This document shows, piece after piece, positions 26,160 through 35,271 of a stretch of 64,000 nt of DNA (its first letter is position 1; every line of letters begins with the position of its first letter). Location of the stretch: NCBI GenBank assembly GCA_021818985.1, contig JAKASO010000008.1:1-64000 (forward strand), written 5' to 3'. A model generated the notes under the pieces. It was not told the DNA's origin and did no database searches. It saw only the letters and a program-made list of their open reading frames with translations. The translations under genes were made by a program, and so were the position numbers. Origin of the DNA: a bacterium (lineage in GTDB: Bacteria; SZUA-79; Acidulodesulfobacterales; Acidulodesulfobacteraceae).

Positions 26160-27390
26160 TAATTTTAGGTATAGTATATATGTTCCCGGGATAATAAGTT
26201 AAAAAGACATCGTCGCCAGCCTTCTTTACACTCAGACCGGTAAAAGCAATATAGCCTTTCTTCTTCGGGGAACCGGAAAAGGGGGCATCCTTTTTAATAA
26301 CCGGTTCAGCAGAGCCGCCGGTTATAAGCCTTACGCCGTCAAAAATGTCTATGGTACCATCAGCCCCGAGGATCTTTGGAGTAACATTAACTATTAATTT
26401 ATCACAAAGCCCGTTTAACGCCAAATAACCAAAAAGACCCCTGCCCGTTTCGACAAGAATACTCGTTATTCCCATTTCTGCACATATTTTAAAAACCTGT
26501 TTTAAATCTAAATATAATCCATTGTGCAATTTATTATATAATTTATTATAATATACTTTTTGTATAATTGCACCTTTTTGTTCAAGCAGCTCCCCCTTTT
26601 TTTTCTTTAGGCTGTCAAAATCTTCAGAAGTAAATATCAGAATCTTTCCTCCGGTTTCAAAGAGCTTTGAATCAGGCGGGGTTGCAAGATTCGGATCAAG
26701 GATTATCTTTGTGTGCAGTTTTTTACGGTTGCCGTATTTTCCATATCTTATATTTAACAACGGGTCGTCATTGATAACAGTCTTTGCAGATACCATAACG
26801 CCGTCATTGATAAACCTCAAATAGTGCACATATTCAAGAGACTCTTCGGAAGAAAGATAAAACTTTTCTTTATTTTTAAAGGATTTTTCATATCCGATCT
26901 TGCCGTCCAAACTAACGGCAATTTTAATTGTAACAAATGGTTCCTTTTTAGTAATATATTTCAGGAACACTTCATTCAATTTTTTTGCTTCGCTTTCAAG
27001 CACCCCGTATTTAACCTCTATGCCGTTTGCTTTAAGATACTTAAAACCCTTACCAGAAACTAAAGAGTTAGGATCGAGGATACCGGCAACGACCCTCTTT
27101 ATCCCGTATTTTTTGATTGCTTCAACACATGGCGGGGTTTTGCCAAAATGGCTGCAAGGCTCTAAATTAACATATAAAGTAGCCTCAATCGCTTGCTTGC
27201 CGGCTTTTTGCAAGGCATTTATTTCTGCATGGGGTTCGCCTGCCTTTTCATGGTATCCATAACCTACGATCATGCCATTTTTAACTACGAGCGCGCCTAC
27301 GAGGGGGTTAGGTGAGACAAATCCTGCCCCTTTTTTGGCAAGGGTTAAAGTGCGGGAGATAAAAAACTCATCGCTGTTTTGATATTTCAT
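26155..27390 (-). CDS. ribD: Bifunctional diaminohydroxyphosphoribosylaminopyrimidine deaminase / 5-amino-6-(5-phosphoribosylamino)uracil reductase
   Basis: 411 residues, second and third steps of riboflavin synthesis. The N-terminal deaminase domain has the zinc motif HAEINALQKAG (about residues 50-60) and PCSHFGKTPPC (about 76-86). The C-terminal reductase domain (from about 150) has IKIAVSLDGKIG and VETGRGLFG. It is somewhat longer than usual (about 370). Its start overlaps the nrdR stop by 4 nt (ATGA type), and its stop lies inside a palindromic repeat. Confidence 0.94.
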   Translation of the reverse strand: MKYQNSDEFFISRTLTLAKKGAGFVSPNPLVGALVVKNGMIVGYGYHEKAGEPHAEINALQKAGKQAIEATLYVNLEPCSHFGKTPPCVEAIKKYGIKRVVAGILDPNSLVSGKGFKYLKANGIEVKYGVLESEAKKLNEVFLKYITKKEPFVTIKIAVSLDGKIGYEKSFKNKEKFYLSSEESLEYVHYLRFINDGVMVSAKTVINDDPLLNIRYGKYGNRKKLHTKIILDPNLATPPDSKLFETGGKILIFTSEDFDSLKKKKGELLEQKGAIIQKVYYNKLYNKLHNGLYLDLKQVFKICAEMGITSILVETGRGLFGYLALNGLCDKLIVNVTPKILGADGTIDIFDGVRLITGGSAEPVIKKDAPFSGSPKKKGYIAFTGLSVKKAGDDVFLTYYPGNIYTIPKIT

Positions 27391-27851
27391 TTAATCCGGT
27401 TTTTTTCAATAAGTTCTGATACTGTCTCATACAACTCGTTTATATCTTTAAACGAAAGATAAACCGAGGCAAAACGAACATAACTGATAGCATCAATATC
27501 TTTAAGCTTGGTCAGGGCAAGCCTGCCGATCTCATCGCTCCTAACTTCTTTAAGATTGCTGTCTTCAACCCGTTTTTCAATAACTTGAACTATTTCTTCA
27601 ATGTCTCCCAAAGAAACGGGTCTTTTCTCGCATGCCTTCATTAAACCATTTAATAATTTCTGCCTATCAAAAACCTCCCGCCTTCCATCTTTTTTAATTA
27701 CTAAAGGCAACGACAGGATCACCTTTTCGATCGTGGTGAACCTTCTATTGCAGGCATTGCATTGCCTTCTCCGCCTTACGATCTTAGCATCCTTAGACAG
27801 CCGCGAATCGATTACCCTGTCATCTTCGCTTGAGCAAAAAGGGCACTTCAT
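27387..27851 (-). CDS. nrdR: Transcriptional repressor NrdR
   Basis: 154 residues: an N-terminal zinc ribbon (CPFCSSEDDRVIDSR, then QCNACNRRFTTIE; about residues 3-42) and an ATP-cone domain (about 47-137, VIKKDGRREVFDRQKLL). NrdR senses dATP/ATP and represses ribonucleotide reductase genes. No nrd gene is in the window. The order glyA - nrdR - ribD is widespread in bacteria and is what is seen here. Confidence 0.95.
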   Translation of the reverse strand: MKCPFCSSEDDRVIDSRLSKDAKIVRRRRQCNACNRRFTTIEKVILSLPLVIKKDGRREVFDRQKLLNGLMKACEKRPVSLGDIEEIVQVIEKRVEDSNLKEVRSDEIGRLALTKLKDIDAISYVRFASVYLSFKDINELYETVSELIEKNRIK

Positions 27852-27868
27852 ATTATTTTATCTACAAA

Positions 27869-29122
27869 TTATGAATGAAGATCCGCATATAAAGGGAAAT
27901 TTTTACATAGAAGCCTTATCTCTTTTTTAACAAATTCCGTTACAGTTTTATTGTCAGGATTAAGTAAAACTTCTGAAATCAGTTCGCCTATCTTGACCAT
28001 TTCCCCTTCTTTCATCCCCCTGGTGGTTACTGCAGGAGTTCCGATTCTTATTCCGCTGGTTACAAAAGGACTTCTTTCGTCGAACGGAACTTTATTTTTA
28101 TTTACCGTTATTCCGGTTTCATCTAACAACCTTTCGGCTTCTTTTCCTGTTAATTCGGATTTTCTGAAATCAACAAGCATCAGGTGGTTGTCGGTTCCGT
28201 CGGAAATCAGCTTGAAACGATTAATTTTAAGCGTATCTGCAAGCGCGGCGGCATTAAAGACAATCTGCCTTTGGTATTCCTTGAATTCATCCGATAGAGC
28301 CTCTTTAAATGACACAGCTTTAGCGGCGATTACATGCTCCAAAGGTCCTCCCTGTATTCCAGGAAAAATTGCGGAATTCAATTCCTTTTCATACTTAGTC
28401 TTAGCAAGTATAACGCCGCCTCTCGGTCCTCTGAGTGTTTTATGGGTGGTAGTAGTAACAAAATCCGCGTAAGGAACAGGATTTGGATGAAGCCCCGCCG
28501 CAACGAGTCCGGCAATATGCGCCATATCAACCATAAGGTAACAATTGACCTCATCAGCTATCTCCCTGAATTTTTCAAAATTTATTATTCTCGGATATGC
28601 GCTGGCACCTGCGATTATCATCTTAGGCGAACATGAAACGGCAATCTTTCTTAATTCCTCATAATCTATTGTTTCAGTCTCCCTGTTAACTCCATAAGAC
28701 ACAACGTTAAAATATTTTCCAGAGAAATTAACGGGACTGCCGTGGGTTAGATGTCCCCCATGGGAAAGATCCATGCCGAGAATAGTATCGCCGGATTTAA
28801 GAAATGCATAAAAGATCGCCATATTTGCCTGGGAACCAGAGTGGGGCTGAACGTTGGCATATTCCGCTTTAAAAATCTCCTTCACCCTGTCAATGGCAAT
28901 TTGTTCGATGCTGTCAATGTAGCCGCATCCACCATAATACCTCTTTTTAGGATAACCTTCGGCGTATTTATTGGTCAAAACAGATCCCTGTGCTTCCATT
29001 ACGGATCCGGATACAAAATTTTCCGAAGCTATAAGTTCGAGCGAATTTTGCTGCCTGTTTAATTCTTTCTCGATAAAACCATAAACTTCCGGATCAAATT
29101 CCTTTAAATATTTTGTATTCAA
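27869..29122 (-). CDS. glyA: Serine hydroxymethyltransferase
   Basis: 417 residues. Interconverts serine and glycine with transfer of a one-carbon unit to tetrahydrofolate; PLP enzyme. [12 protein letters not shown] (about residues 92-103), [11 protein letters not shown] and the PLP-Lys motif [14 protein letters not shown] (Lys about 226) are clear. It feeds the C1-folate pool used by the MetF-like/MetV pair elsewhere in the window. The start is TTG at 29122, supported by GAGGA 6 nt upstream. Confidence 0.96.
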   Translation of the reverse strand: MNTKYLKEFDPEVYGFIEKELNRQQNSLELIASENFVSGSVMEAQGSVLTNKYAEGYPKKRYYGGCGYIDSIEQIAIDRVKEIFKAEYANVQPHSGSQANMAIFYAFLKSGDTILGMDLSHGGHLTHGSPVNFSGKYFNVVSYGVNRETETIDYEELRKIAVSCSPKMIIAGASAYPRIINFEKFREIADEVNCYLMVDMAHIAGLVAAGLHPNPVPYADFVTTTTHKTLRGPRGGVILAKTKYEKELNSAIFPGIQGGPLEHVIAAKAVSFKEALSDEFKEYQRQIVFNAAALADTLKINRFKLISDGTDNHLMLVDFRKSELTGKEAERLLDETGITVNKNKVPFDERSPFVTSGIRIGTPAVTTRGMKEGEMVKIGELISEVLLNPDNKTVTEFVKKEIRLLCKNFPLYADLHS

Positions 29123-29170
29123 TTTTTCCTCTATCTTTAAGGCTCTTTAAGGCTTGGTTTAAATTGGTAT

Positions 29171-29605
29171 TTATTTCTCGGCGTTCTCAATTTTTGTGAT
29201 CCTTTTATCGTGGCGTCCGCCTTCATATTCGCTGGATATAAATTTTGTTATATATCTCCGCGCTTCAAGAGGTGTCATAGTTCTTCCTCCGAGTGTAATT
29301 ATATTGGCATTGTTGTGTTTTCTGGCAACCTCTGCCGTATATTCGTCGTAGATTAATGCAGCCCTTATACCTTTGATTTTATTTGCCGCTATCCCCATTC
29401 CGATACCTGTGCCGCAGATTAGAATACCAAGCGACCCGGCAGTATTATTAACTTCTTTTGCCACCTTAAATGCATAATCGGGATAATCTACGCTTTTTTC
29501 AGAATCCGTACCTAAATCGGCATATTCAATCTTATTATCCTGAAGATAATTTTTAATATCTTCTTTTAATTCAAAACCCGCATGATCCGAAGCTATATAT
29601 ATCAT
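29171..29605 (-). CDS. rpiB: Ribose-5-phosphate isomerase B
   Basis: 144 residues. Interconverts ribose-5- and ribulose-5-phosphate and so completes the pentose phosphate set with zwf, gnd, tal and tkt. IASDHAGFELK (residues 3-13), GTGIGMGIAANKIKGIRAAL (about 66-85, active Cys in ICGTG) and RKHNNANIITLGGR are visible. AAGGA before the ATG is the ribosome site. It lies between fabF and glyA, an arrangement common in Deltaproteobacteria and relatives. Confidence 0.95.
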   Translation of the reverse strand: MIYIASDHAGFELKEDIKNYLQDNKIEYADLGTDSEKSVDYPDYAFKVAKEVNNTAGSLGILICGTGIGMGIAANKIKGIRAALIYDEYTAEVARKHNNANIITLGGRTMTPLEARRYITKFISSEYEGGRHDKRITKIENAEK

Positions 29606-29627
29606 TATTATTCCTTATTATTTCTTA

Positions 29628-30902
29628 TTATTCCTTTTCCCATTTCTTCAACACTAACGTTGCGTTGGTGCCGCCAAACCCGAAAGAATTCGAGATGGCA
29701 TATCTAACGTTAGTTTTTCTCATTACGTTAGGAACGTAATCGAGATCGCATTCTTTGTCCGGCTCATTAAAATTGATAGTAGGAGGTATTATTCCCGTGT
29801 AAACACTCAGGGTCGCGGCAACGGCTTCAATGCCTCCTGCGGCACCAAGAGCATGTCCCACCATGGATTTTATTGAACTGACCATCACTTTTTTTGAATG
29901 TTCCTTAAATAGCCTTTTAATGCCTCTCGTTTCATTTATATCGTTATAATATGTGGATGTTCCGTGAGCATTAATGTAATCAACATCTTCAGGCAAGATC
30001 CGTGCATCGTCCAGCGCATTTTTCATACTGTAATATGCCCCGTCGGCACCGGGATCTGGAGTGGATATATGGTATGCGTCGGAAGACAACCCATATCCAG
30101 TTACTTCGGCGTATATTTTTGTCCCCCTATTAACGGCGCTTTGCAGATCTTCAAGTATTACGATGCCGGCGCCTTCACTAACAACAAAACCGTCCCTGTC
30201 TTTGTCAAAAGGTCTGGATGCTTTAGCCGGTTCGTCATTTCTTGTCGAAAGTGCCTTCATGGCATTAAAACCAGAAATGCAAAGAGGGGTGATAGTGGAT
30301 TCAGTGCCTCCGGCTATCATAACATCGGCATCTCCCCTTGCAATTACTTTATAGGCATCCCCAATGGAATTAGTGCCTGTAGAACAGGCAGAAACCGTAC
30401 TCGCATTGGGACCTTTGGCACCAGCCATGATCGAAACCTGTCCCGACGCCAGATTTATAAGCAGCATCGGTATAAAAAACGGGGAAATCTTTTTTGGACC
30501 GCTTTCAAGTAGCAGGGTATGGTATTTTTCGATAGTCATAAGCCCGCCGATGCCGGCGCCAATCCAAACACCTACTCTATGGGCATTTGAATCATTTATT
30601 TTGAAACCGGAATCTGAAAGAGCCATTTTTGCACATGCCGCCGCATAATGGATAAATTGATCCATTTTTTTCACATCTTTTTTATCAATAAACTTTTCAG
30701 GGTCGAATCCTTTAACCTCCCCGGCTATTTTTGTTGCATAATTAGACGCGTCAAAACGGGTTATCATACCTATGCCACTTACCCCTTTTATCATGTTGTT
30801 CCAGGAAGTTTCCGCGTCGTTTCCTAAAGGAGTGATCATTGACAATCCGGTAATGACGACCCTTCTATTGCAATCAAATTTTTCCATTTTCGTATACCGC
30901 AT
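29628..30902 (-). CDS. fabF: 3-oxoacyl-[ACP] synthase II
   Basis: 424 residues. Condensing enzyme of fatty-acid elongation. The catalytic triad is visible: Cys in VSACSTGTNSIG (about residue 172), His in NAHGTSTYYND and His in MVGHALGAAGG. The N-terminus RRVVITGLSMITPLGND and C-terminal SFGFGGTNATLV are typical. ATG 30887 (giving MEKFD) is an equally good or better start than ATG 30902. Follows acpP after 81 nt, the classic acpP-fabF order. Confidence 0.95.
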   Translation of the reverse strand: MRYTKMEKFDCNRRVVITGLSMITPLGNDAETSWNNMIKGVSGIGMITRFDASNYATKIAGEVKGFDPEKFIDKKDVKKMDQFIHYAAACAKMALSDSGFKINDSNAHRVGVWIGAGIGGLMTIEKYHTLLLESGPKKISPFFIPMLLINLASGQVSIMAGAKGPNASTVSACSTGTNSIGDAYKVIARGDADVMIAGGTESTITPLCISGFNAMKALSTRNDEPAKASRPFDKDRDGFVVSEGAGIVILEDLQSAVNRGTKIYAEVTGYGLSSDAYHISTPDPGADGAYYSMKNALDDARILPEDVDYINAHGTSTYYNDINETRGIKRLFKEHSKKVMVSSIKSMVGHALGAAGGIEAVAATLSVYTGIIPPTINFNEPDKECDLDYVPNVMRKTNVRYAISNSFGFGGTNATLVLKKWEKE

Positions 30903-30983
30903 CCGTAATAAAACCAGATATTTTTATTTATTATAAATAGATCAATATTTCTGAAACTTTTTTACTTCAAAATTCACGCCGGA

Positions 30984-31217
30984 TTATTTTGTATGCTCTT
31001 CGATATAAATAACGGCATCTTTGACCGTTTTAATCTTTTCAGCATCTTCATCGGATATCTCTATTCCGAATTCTTCTTCAAAAGCCATAACAAGTTCAAC
31101 GGTATCAAGAGAATCCGCTCCAAGATCTTCGACGAATGAAGCGTCATCGGTAACCTCATCAGGCGTAACACCGAGTTGTTCCACTATTATCTCTTTAACT
31201 TTTTCTTCGACCGACAT
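30984..31217 (-). CDS. acpP: Acyl carrier protein
   Basis: 77 residues, highly acidic. The phosphopantetheine attachment Ser lies in [15 protein letters not shown] (Ser about 37). Carries growing acyl chains for the Fab enzymes encoded around it. AGGAGGTG upstream is the strongest ribosome site of this region, as expected for one of the most abundant proteins. Located between fabG and fabF. Confidence 0.97.
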   Translation of the reverse strand: MSVEEKVKEIIVEQLGVTPDEVTDDASFVEDLGADSLDTVELVMAFEEEFGIEISDEDAEKIKTVKDAVIYIEEHTK

Positions 31218-31258
31218 TTAAAAACACCTCCTATACGAACATAATTAAGTTAACATCG

Positions 31259-32014
31259 CTATCTCATAAACATTCCGCCATTAACGTCTATTACCGTTCC
31301 TGTAATATAATCGGACATGCCGGAAGATAGAAATAAAACCGCAAGGGCAACGTCATCCGGACTGCCAAATCTGTTAAGCGGTATCCCTTCTTTAATGCCG
31401 CTTATTATATTTTCATTTAACTTTTCCGTCATTGCCGTAGCAATAAAACCCGGGGCAACAGCGTTAATACAAATATTTCTTGAAGCATATTCCTTTGCCG
31501 CAGATTTAGTAAAGGCTATCATGCCGGCTTTTGCCGAAGCATAATTTGCCTGACCGGCATTGCCGGTTTCTCCTACGACTGAGCTAATATTAACTATTTT
31601 GCCACTTTTAGCCCTGACCATATATTTTAATATGCTCTTTGTAACATAAAATAGTCCGTTTAAATTGACGTTAATAACGTCAAGCCAGTCATCGTCGGTC
31701 ATTCTAAGCAAAATAGAATCCTTTGTAATTCCCGCATTATTAACAAGTATATCTATTTTCGATTCTTTCTTGATAATTTTTCCGATCGTTTCCGGAATAT
31801 TTTTGCCATTTTTTATATCAAGTTCATAAAAATCAAAATTACCGGATAGACCAGCAAGTTCTTTTGCCGCCTCTATAAATTTATCGTAACTCTTCCCCGC
31901 AATAATCGCCCTTGCTCCTGCACCGAGCAGCGCCTTTGTAATTGCAAGACCGATCCCGTTGTAACCGCCGGTTACAACCGCCACTTTACCGCTCAGATCA
32001 ATAGAGTAAGCCAT
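31259..32014 (-). CDS. fabG: 3-oxoacyl-[ACP] reductase
   Basis: 251 residues, short-chain dehydrogenase. The coenzyme motif is VTGGYNGIGLAI (about residues 14-25), NNAGITKDSILLRM follows the fourth strand, and the catalytic Ser-Tyr-Lys set is in ISSVVGETGNAGQANYASAK (Tyr about 156, Lys about 160). Reduces 3-oxoacyl-ACP with NADPH. The N-terminal glycine motif GGYNGIG is slightly unusual compared with GASRGIG. Sits between fabD and acpP. Confidence 0.95.
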   Translation of the reverse strand: MAYSIDLSGKVAVVTGGYNGIGLAITKALLGAGARAIIAGKSYDKFIEAAKELAGLSGNFDFYELDIKNGKNIPETIGKIIKKESKIDILVNNAGITKDSILLRMTDDDWLDVINVNLNGLFYVTKSILKYMVRAKSGKIVNISSVVGETGNAGQANYASAKAGMIAFTKSAAKEYASRNICINAVAPGFIATAMTEKLNENIISGIKEGIPLNRFGSPDDVALAVLFLSSGMSDYITGTVIDVNGGMFMR

Positions 32015-32038
32015 AACAAAACCTGATACCTCATTTCT

Positions 32039-33019
32039 TTAGGAATTAACCGTGAGCGCTTTATTAAATCCTTTTATAGATTCGATTGAATCAACCGCGA
32101 CCGCCATGCTGCCTTTTTGTATTCTCTTAATAAGCCCGGTTAAAACATTCGACGGGCCTATTTCGATGAAGATGTCTATATTGTATAATTTTTTCATATT
32201 TAACACGCAGCCTTCCCATTTCACCGGAGCTGTAACCTGCTCAAGCAAGAGGTTCATGACATCTTCCTTTTTTGAATAATTCAAAGCCGTCGCATTTGAA
32301 AATATGTCTATTTCGGCATCTTTAAACCACTTCGGATTAAAAAAAGACTCGAGACCATTTTTTGCCTCTTTCATATATGGAGTGTGAAAAGGAGCGCTAA
32401 CAGGCAAAAATACTATCTTTTTAGCCCCTTTTTCTTTAAGCATAGAACACACCTTGTCTATTGCGGATGCCTCGCCGGATATCACCGTTTGAACAGGCGA
32501 GTTATAATTAGCAATATAGGCGCCGCCTTCTTTCATTGCATTTATCCCCGGTACAGCAAAATTTATAGTTTCCTTTATGGTTTCAATATCAAGCCCGATA
32601 ACTGCCGCCATTTTTCCAAATCCGACAGGACAGGCATTCTGCATTAATACCCCCCTCTTTTTTGTTATGCGCAGCGCATCACCCATATCAAGCGAACCTG
32701 CATAGACATTGGCGCTGTATTCGCCAAGGCTGTGACCAGAAGTACATAATGCGCTTATGCCGTATTCCTCCATAAGAACATTAAGTATGGCAATGCTTAC
32801 GATCAATATCGCAGGCTGAGTATTTTCCGTCAGATCGAGAAGCTTTTTGTCATCGCCGAAGATTAATTTTTTCATATCGGTCTTAAGAACATCCGAAGCC
32901 TCTTCAAAAATAAGTTTTGCTGTTTTAAAGTTCTCGAAAATGTCTTTACCCATCCCAGTATACTGGGATCCCTGACCGGGAAAAACAAACGCCAATCTGC
33001 TGTCTAATCCATTTTCCAT
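32039..33019 (-). CDS. fabD: Malonyl-CoA:ACP transacylase
   Basis: 326 residues. Loads malonyl groups onto acyl carrier protein. FVFPGQGSQYTGMG (residues about 11-24), the active-site GHSLGEYSA (Ser about 97), and the His of VSAPFHTPYM (about 214) are visible. It begins only 5 nt after the fabK stop, so the two are co-translated. Confidence 0.95.
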   Translation of the reverse strand: MENGLDSRLAFVFPGQGSQYTGMGKDIFENFKTAKLIFEEASDVLKTDMKKLIFGDDKKLLDLTENTQPAILIVSIAILNVLMEEYGISALCTSGHSLGEYSANVYAGSLDMGDALRITKKRGVLMQNACPVGFGKMAAVIGLDIETIKETINFAVPGINAMKEGGAYIANYNSPVQTVISGEASAIDKVCSMLKEKGAKKIVFLPVSAPFHTPYMKEAKNGLESFFNPKWFKDAEIDIFSNATALNYSKKEDVMNLLLEQVTAPVKWEGCVLNMKKLYNIDIFIEIGPSNVLTGLIKRIQKGSMAVAVDSIESIKGFNKALTVNS

Positions 33020-33024
33020 TTTAG

Positions 33025-33978
33025 TTAATTAATTACACCCGATAATTCAGGAAAATTTTTTATAAAATTTTCCGTCTTTTCCATTATTTCATCTAAAACT
33101 TCTTTTACCGTTTTTTCTTCCGTTATCATTCCTGCTATCTGGCCGCTCATAACGGAGCCATATTCAACATCGCCGTCAACCGAGGCAGCTTTCAACCTTC
33201 CTATTCCCAATTCTTCATATTCCTTTATGTTCGCACATTTTTCTTCCAGTTCCAGAAACTTCCTGGAAAGCTTATTCTTTAAAACCCTGACGGGATGACC
33301 GGTAGGTCTGCCTGTTACAACGGTATCCCTGTCTCCCGCTTTAATTATCATATCTTTCCAGTTTTGATGAACGGGACATTCCTTTGTAGCTAAAAACCTT
33401 GTTCCCATTTGTACCGCGCAAGCGCCAAGGCAGAGAGCGGCGGCAAAACCCCTATAATCCGCTATACCGCCTGCTGCTATAACCGGTATATTGACGCTGG
33501 AGACAACCTGAGGAACAAGCGTCATCGTCGTAAGTTCGCCAACATGTCCGCCTGATTCCATTCCTTCGGCGATCAAGGCATCCGCTCCTGCTTTTTCTAA
33601 TCTTTTTGCAAGAGCAGTGGACGGAACAACAGGGATGACTTTTATTCCAGCATCGTGAAATTTCTTTATAAGCAGACCGGCATTACCGGCGCCGGTAGTA
33701 ACGACTGAAACACTTTCCCGTATCACGGCATCCACAAGCTCGTCAATATATGACAAATAAAGAATAAGATTTACCCCGAACGGCTTATCGGTGTTTTCTT
33801 TAGCCTGTCTTATCTGTTTGACAAGCGCTTCGGGCGGCATCTGGCCGGCGCCGATTATTCCAAGACCTCCCGCGTTTGAAACGGCTGCAGCAAGCCTGAA
33901 ATCAGATGCCCACGCCATTCCTCCCTGAAAAACCGGATATTTTATGCCTAACATTTCACATATAGGCGATCTTATCAT
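33025..33978 (-). CDS. fabK: Enoyl-[ACP] reductase II (FMN-dependent FabK type)
   Basis: 317 residues, FMN TIM-barrel protein of the nitronate monooxygenase/FabK family. PVFQGGMAWASD (about residues 15-26), GVNLILYL, ESGGHVGELTTM (about 141-152), PVIAAGGIAD and VQMGTRFLATKEC are typical. Its place in a fab operon without fabI supports enoyl reductase over nitronate monooxygenase. FabK-type enzymes are resistant to triclosan, which is family knowledge. No fabZ or fabA is in this cluster. Confidence 0.88.
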   Translation of the reverse strand: MIRSPICEMLGIKYPVFQGGMAWASDFRLAAAVSNAGGLGIIGAGQMPPEALVKQIRQAKENTDKPFGVNLILYLSYIDELVDAVIRESVSVVTTGAGNAGLLIKKFHDAGIKVIPVVPSTALAKRLEKAGADALIAEGMESGGHVGELTTMTLVPQVVSSVNIPVIAAGGIADYRGFAAALCLGACAVQMGTRFLATKECPVHQNWKDMIIKAGDRDTVVTGRPTGHPVRVLKNKLSRKFLELEEKCANIKEYEELGIGRLKAASVDGDVEYGSVMSGQIAGMITEEKTVKEVLDEIMEKTENFIKNFPELSGVIN

Positions 33979-34073
33979 TTTCGTAAATATTTAATATTTT
34001 CTTACAATATTCATTGACTTAACGTTAAACATAATGTCAGCTCAAGCATTGTCTATAAAAGTCTATAAAACTC

Positions 34074-35099
34074 TTACCATTTTATGAGCGCGGATGACCA
34101 TGTAAGACCGGCTCCTATGGCGTCAACCAGGACAATATCCCCTTCCTTGACCCTGCCGCTTCTGTATGCTTCATCTAAAGCAAGCGGTATCGAACCGTTC
34201 GAGGTATTGCCGTACTTCTGAAGGTTGACAAATACCTTTTCCATAGGAAATCCCAATTTTTTTGCGGTTGCCTCGACTATTCTCATATTTGCCTGGTGAG
34301 GAATAAACAGATCAATATCCTCAGGTTTTAAATTATTGTACAGTATTGCTTCCATGGCAACATCCTTAAGATATGTAACGGCATATTTAAAAAGTTCCGA
34401 TCCCTTCATTTTTATAAAATGAGCGCGGTTAGTCATCGTTCCAAGTGAAGCAGGCATACACGATCCTCCCGCAGGGAGTTTAAGAATATCGTCATGACCG
34501 CCTTCGGCGTGTATATGTGTAGATAATATGCCTCTACCGCCGTTATAATTTGCGGAAAGAACCGCCGCCCCGCCGCCGTCTCCAAACAAAATACACGTCG
34601 CCCTATCGGTATAATCAGTAATTCTAGACAGAATATCAACGCCTACAACAAGCACATTTTTGAATTTTTCCGACCTGATAAAACTGTCGGCTATCGAAAG
34701 AGAATATATAAAACCACTGCAGCCGGCGCTTATATCAAAAGCCGCAGCATTTTTGAGACCCAATCTGTGCTGAACCATACATGCGGTAGCAGGAAAAAGC
34801 ATATCGGGCGTAACCGTCCCCAAAATTATAAGATCAATTTCGAGCGGATCTATCTTAGCCATTTCAAGTGCGGCTTTTGATGCGTAAGTGGCGATATCAG
34901 CCGTCGTTACGTTATCTCGGGCGATCCTTCTTTCTTTGATGCCGGTCCTCGACGTTATCCATTCATCGGATGTATTGACCATATCGCATAGATCGGCATT
35001 AGTAAGCACCTTTGGAGGAGCATAAGAACCTACCCCTTTTATCAATGATCTTATCAATTTGTAACAACCCTTAATTTCATAAATTTCATGATAAACCAT
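34074..35099 (-). CDS. fabH: 3-oxoacyl-[ACP] synthase III
   Basis: Starts fatty-acid synthesis by condensing acetyl-CoA with malonyl-ACP. 341 residues from ATG 35099. The catalytic Cys is in ISAGCSGFIYSL, with His in IPHQANMRIV and Asn in GNTSNGSIP. The conserved part begins at IRSLIKGVGSYAPP. GGAGG sits only 1 nt before ATG 35099, so that start is doubtful. TTG at 35057 is the better homology start. A tiny frame from ATG 35089 (11 residues) ends in TGA overlapping that TTG and may be a coupling leader. A perfect 12-bp palindrome lies 52 nt upstream. Confidence 0.93.
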   Translation of the reverse strand: MVYHEIYEIKGCYKLIRSLIKGVGSYAPPKVLTNADLCDMVNTSDEWITSRTGIKERRIARDNVTTADIATYASKAALEMAKIDPLEIDLIILGTVTPDMLFPATACMVQHRLGLKNAAAFDISAGCSGFIYSLSIADSFIRSEKFKNVLVVGVDILSRITDYTDRATCILFGDGGGAAVLSANYNGGRGILSTHIHAEGGHDDILKLPAGGSCMPASLGTMTNRAHFIKMKGSELFKYAVTYLKDVAMEAILYNNLKPEDIDLFIPHQANMRIVEATAKKLGFPMEKVFVNLQKYGNTSNGSIPLALDEAYRSGRVKEGDIVLVDAIGAGLTWSSALIKW

Positions 35100-35151
35100 A
35101 CCTCCGATACTCTCATATTTATACGAAAGAGAAGAACTATCCTTTAAGTTT

Positions 35152-35163
35152 TAGAACGTTCTA
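35152..35163. promoter_or_regulatory. Perfect 12-bp palindrome TAGAACGTTCTA (candidate operator) upstream of fabH
   Basis: TAGAACGTTCTA stands about 50-60 nt upstream of fabH in an otherwise AT-rich gap. Its GC core and perfect symmetry suit a dimeric repressor site. It is not the known FapR box sequence. No regulator gene is adjacent, so the binding protein is unknown. Confidence 0.4.
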
Positions 35164-35200
35164 TCGGTTTTAACATTAGACACTAATATTTCCTGATATA

Positions 35201-35230
35201 TAATATATCTATATTAATATAGATATATTA
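35201..35230. repeat. Perfect 30-bp AT palindrome in the plsX-fabH gap
   Basis: Each 15-nt half (starting TAATATATCTATATT) is the exact reverse complement of the other. In RNA it would form a 15-bp A/U stem with almost no loop; in DNA it could extrude a cruciform or bind a dimeric protein. It lies 42 nt after the plsX stop. It lacks the GC stem of an ordinary terminator. Confidence 0.55.
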
Positions 35231-35271
35231 ATATTAATTAATATTAATTTAATTCTTGATTTGAATAAAAG

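Noticed and set aside
29964-30512. Long plus-strand open frame (182 codons) opposite fabF
   Set aside because: It is a shadow of fabF, whose catalytic residues and family match are complete; the antisense product has no recognisable features.
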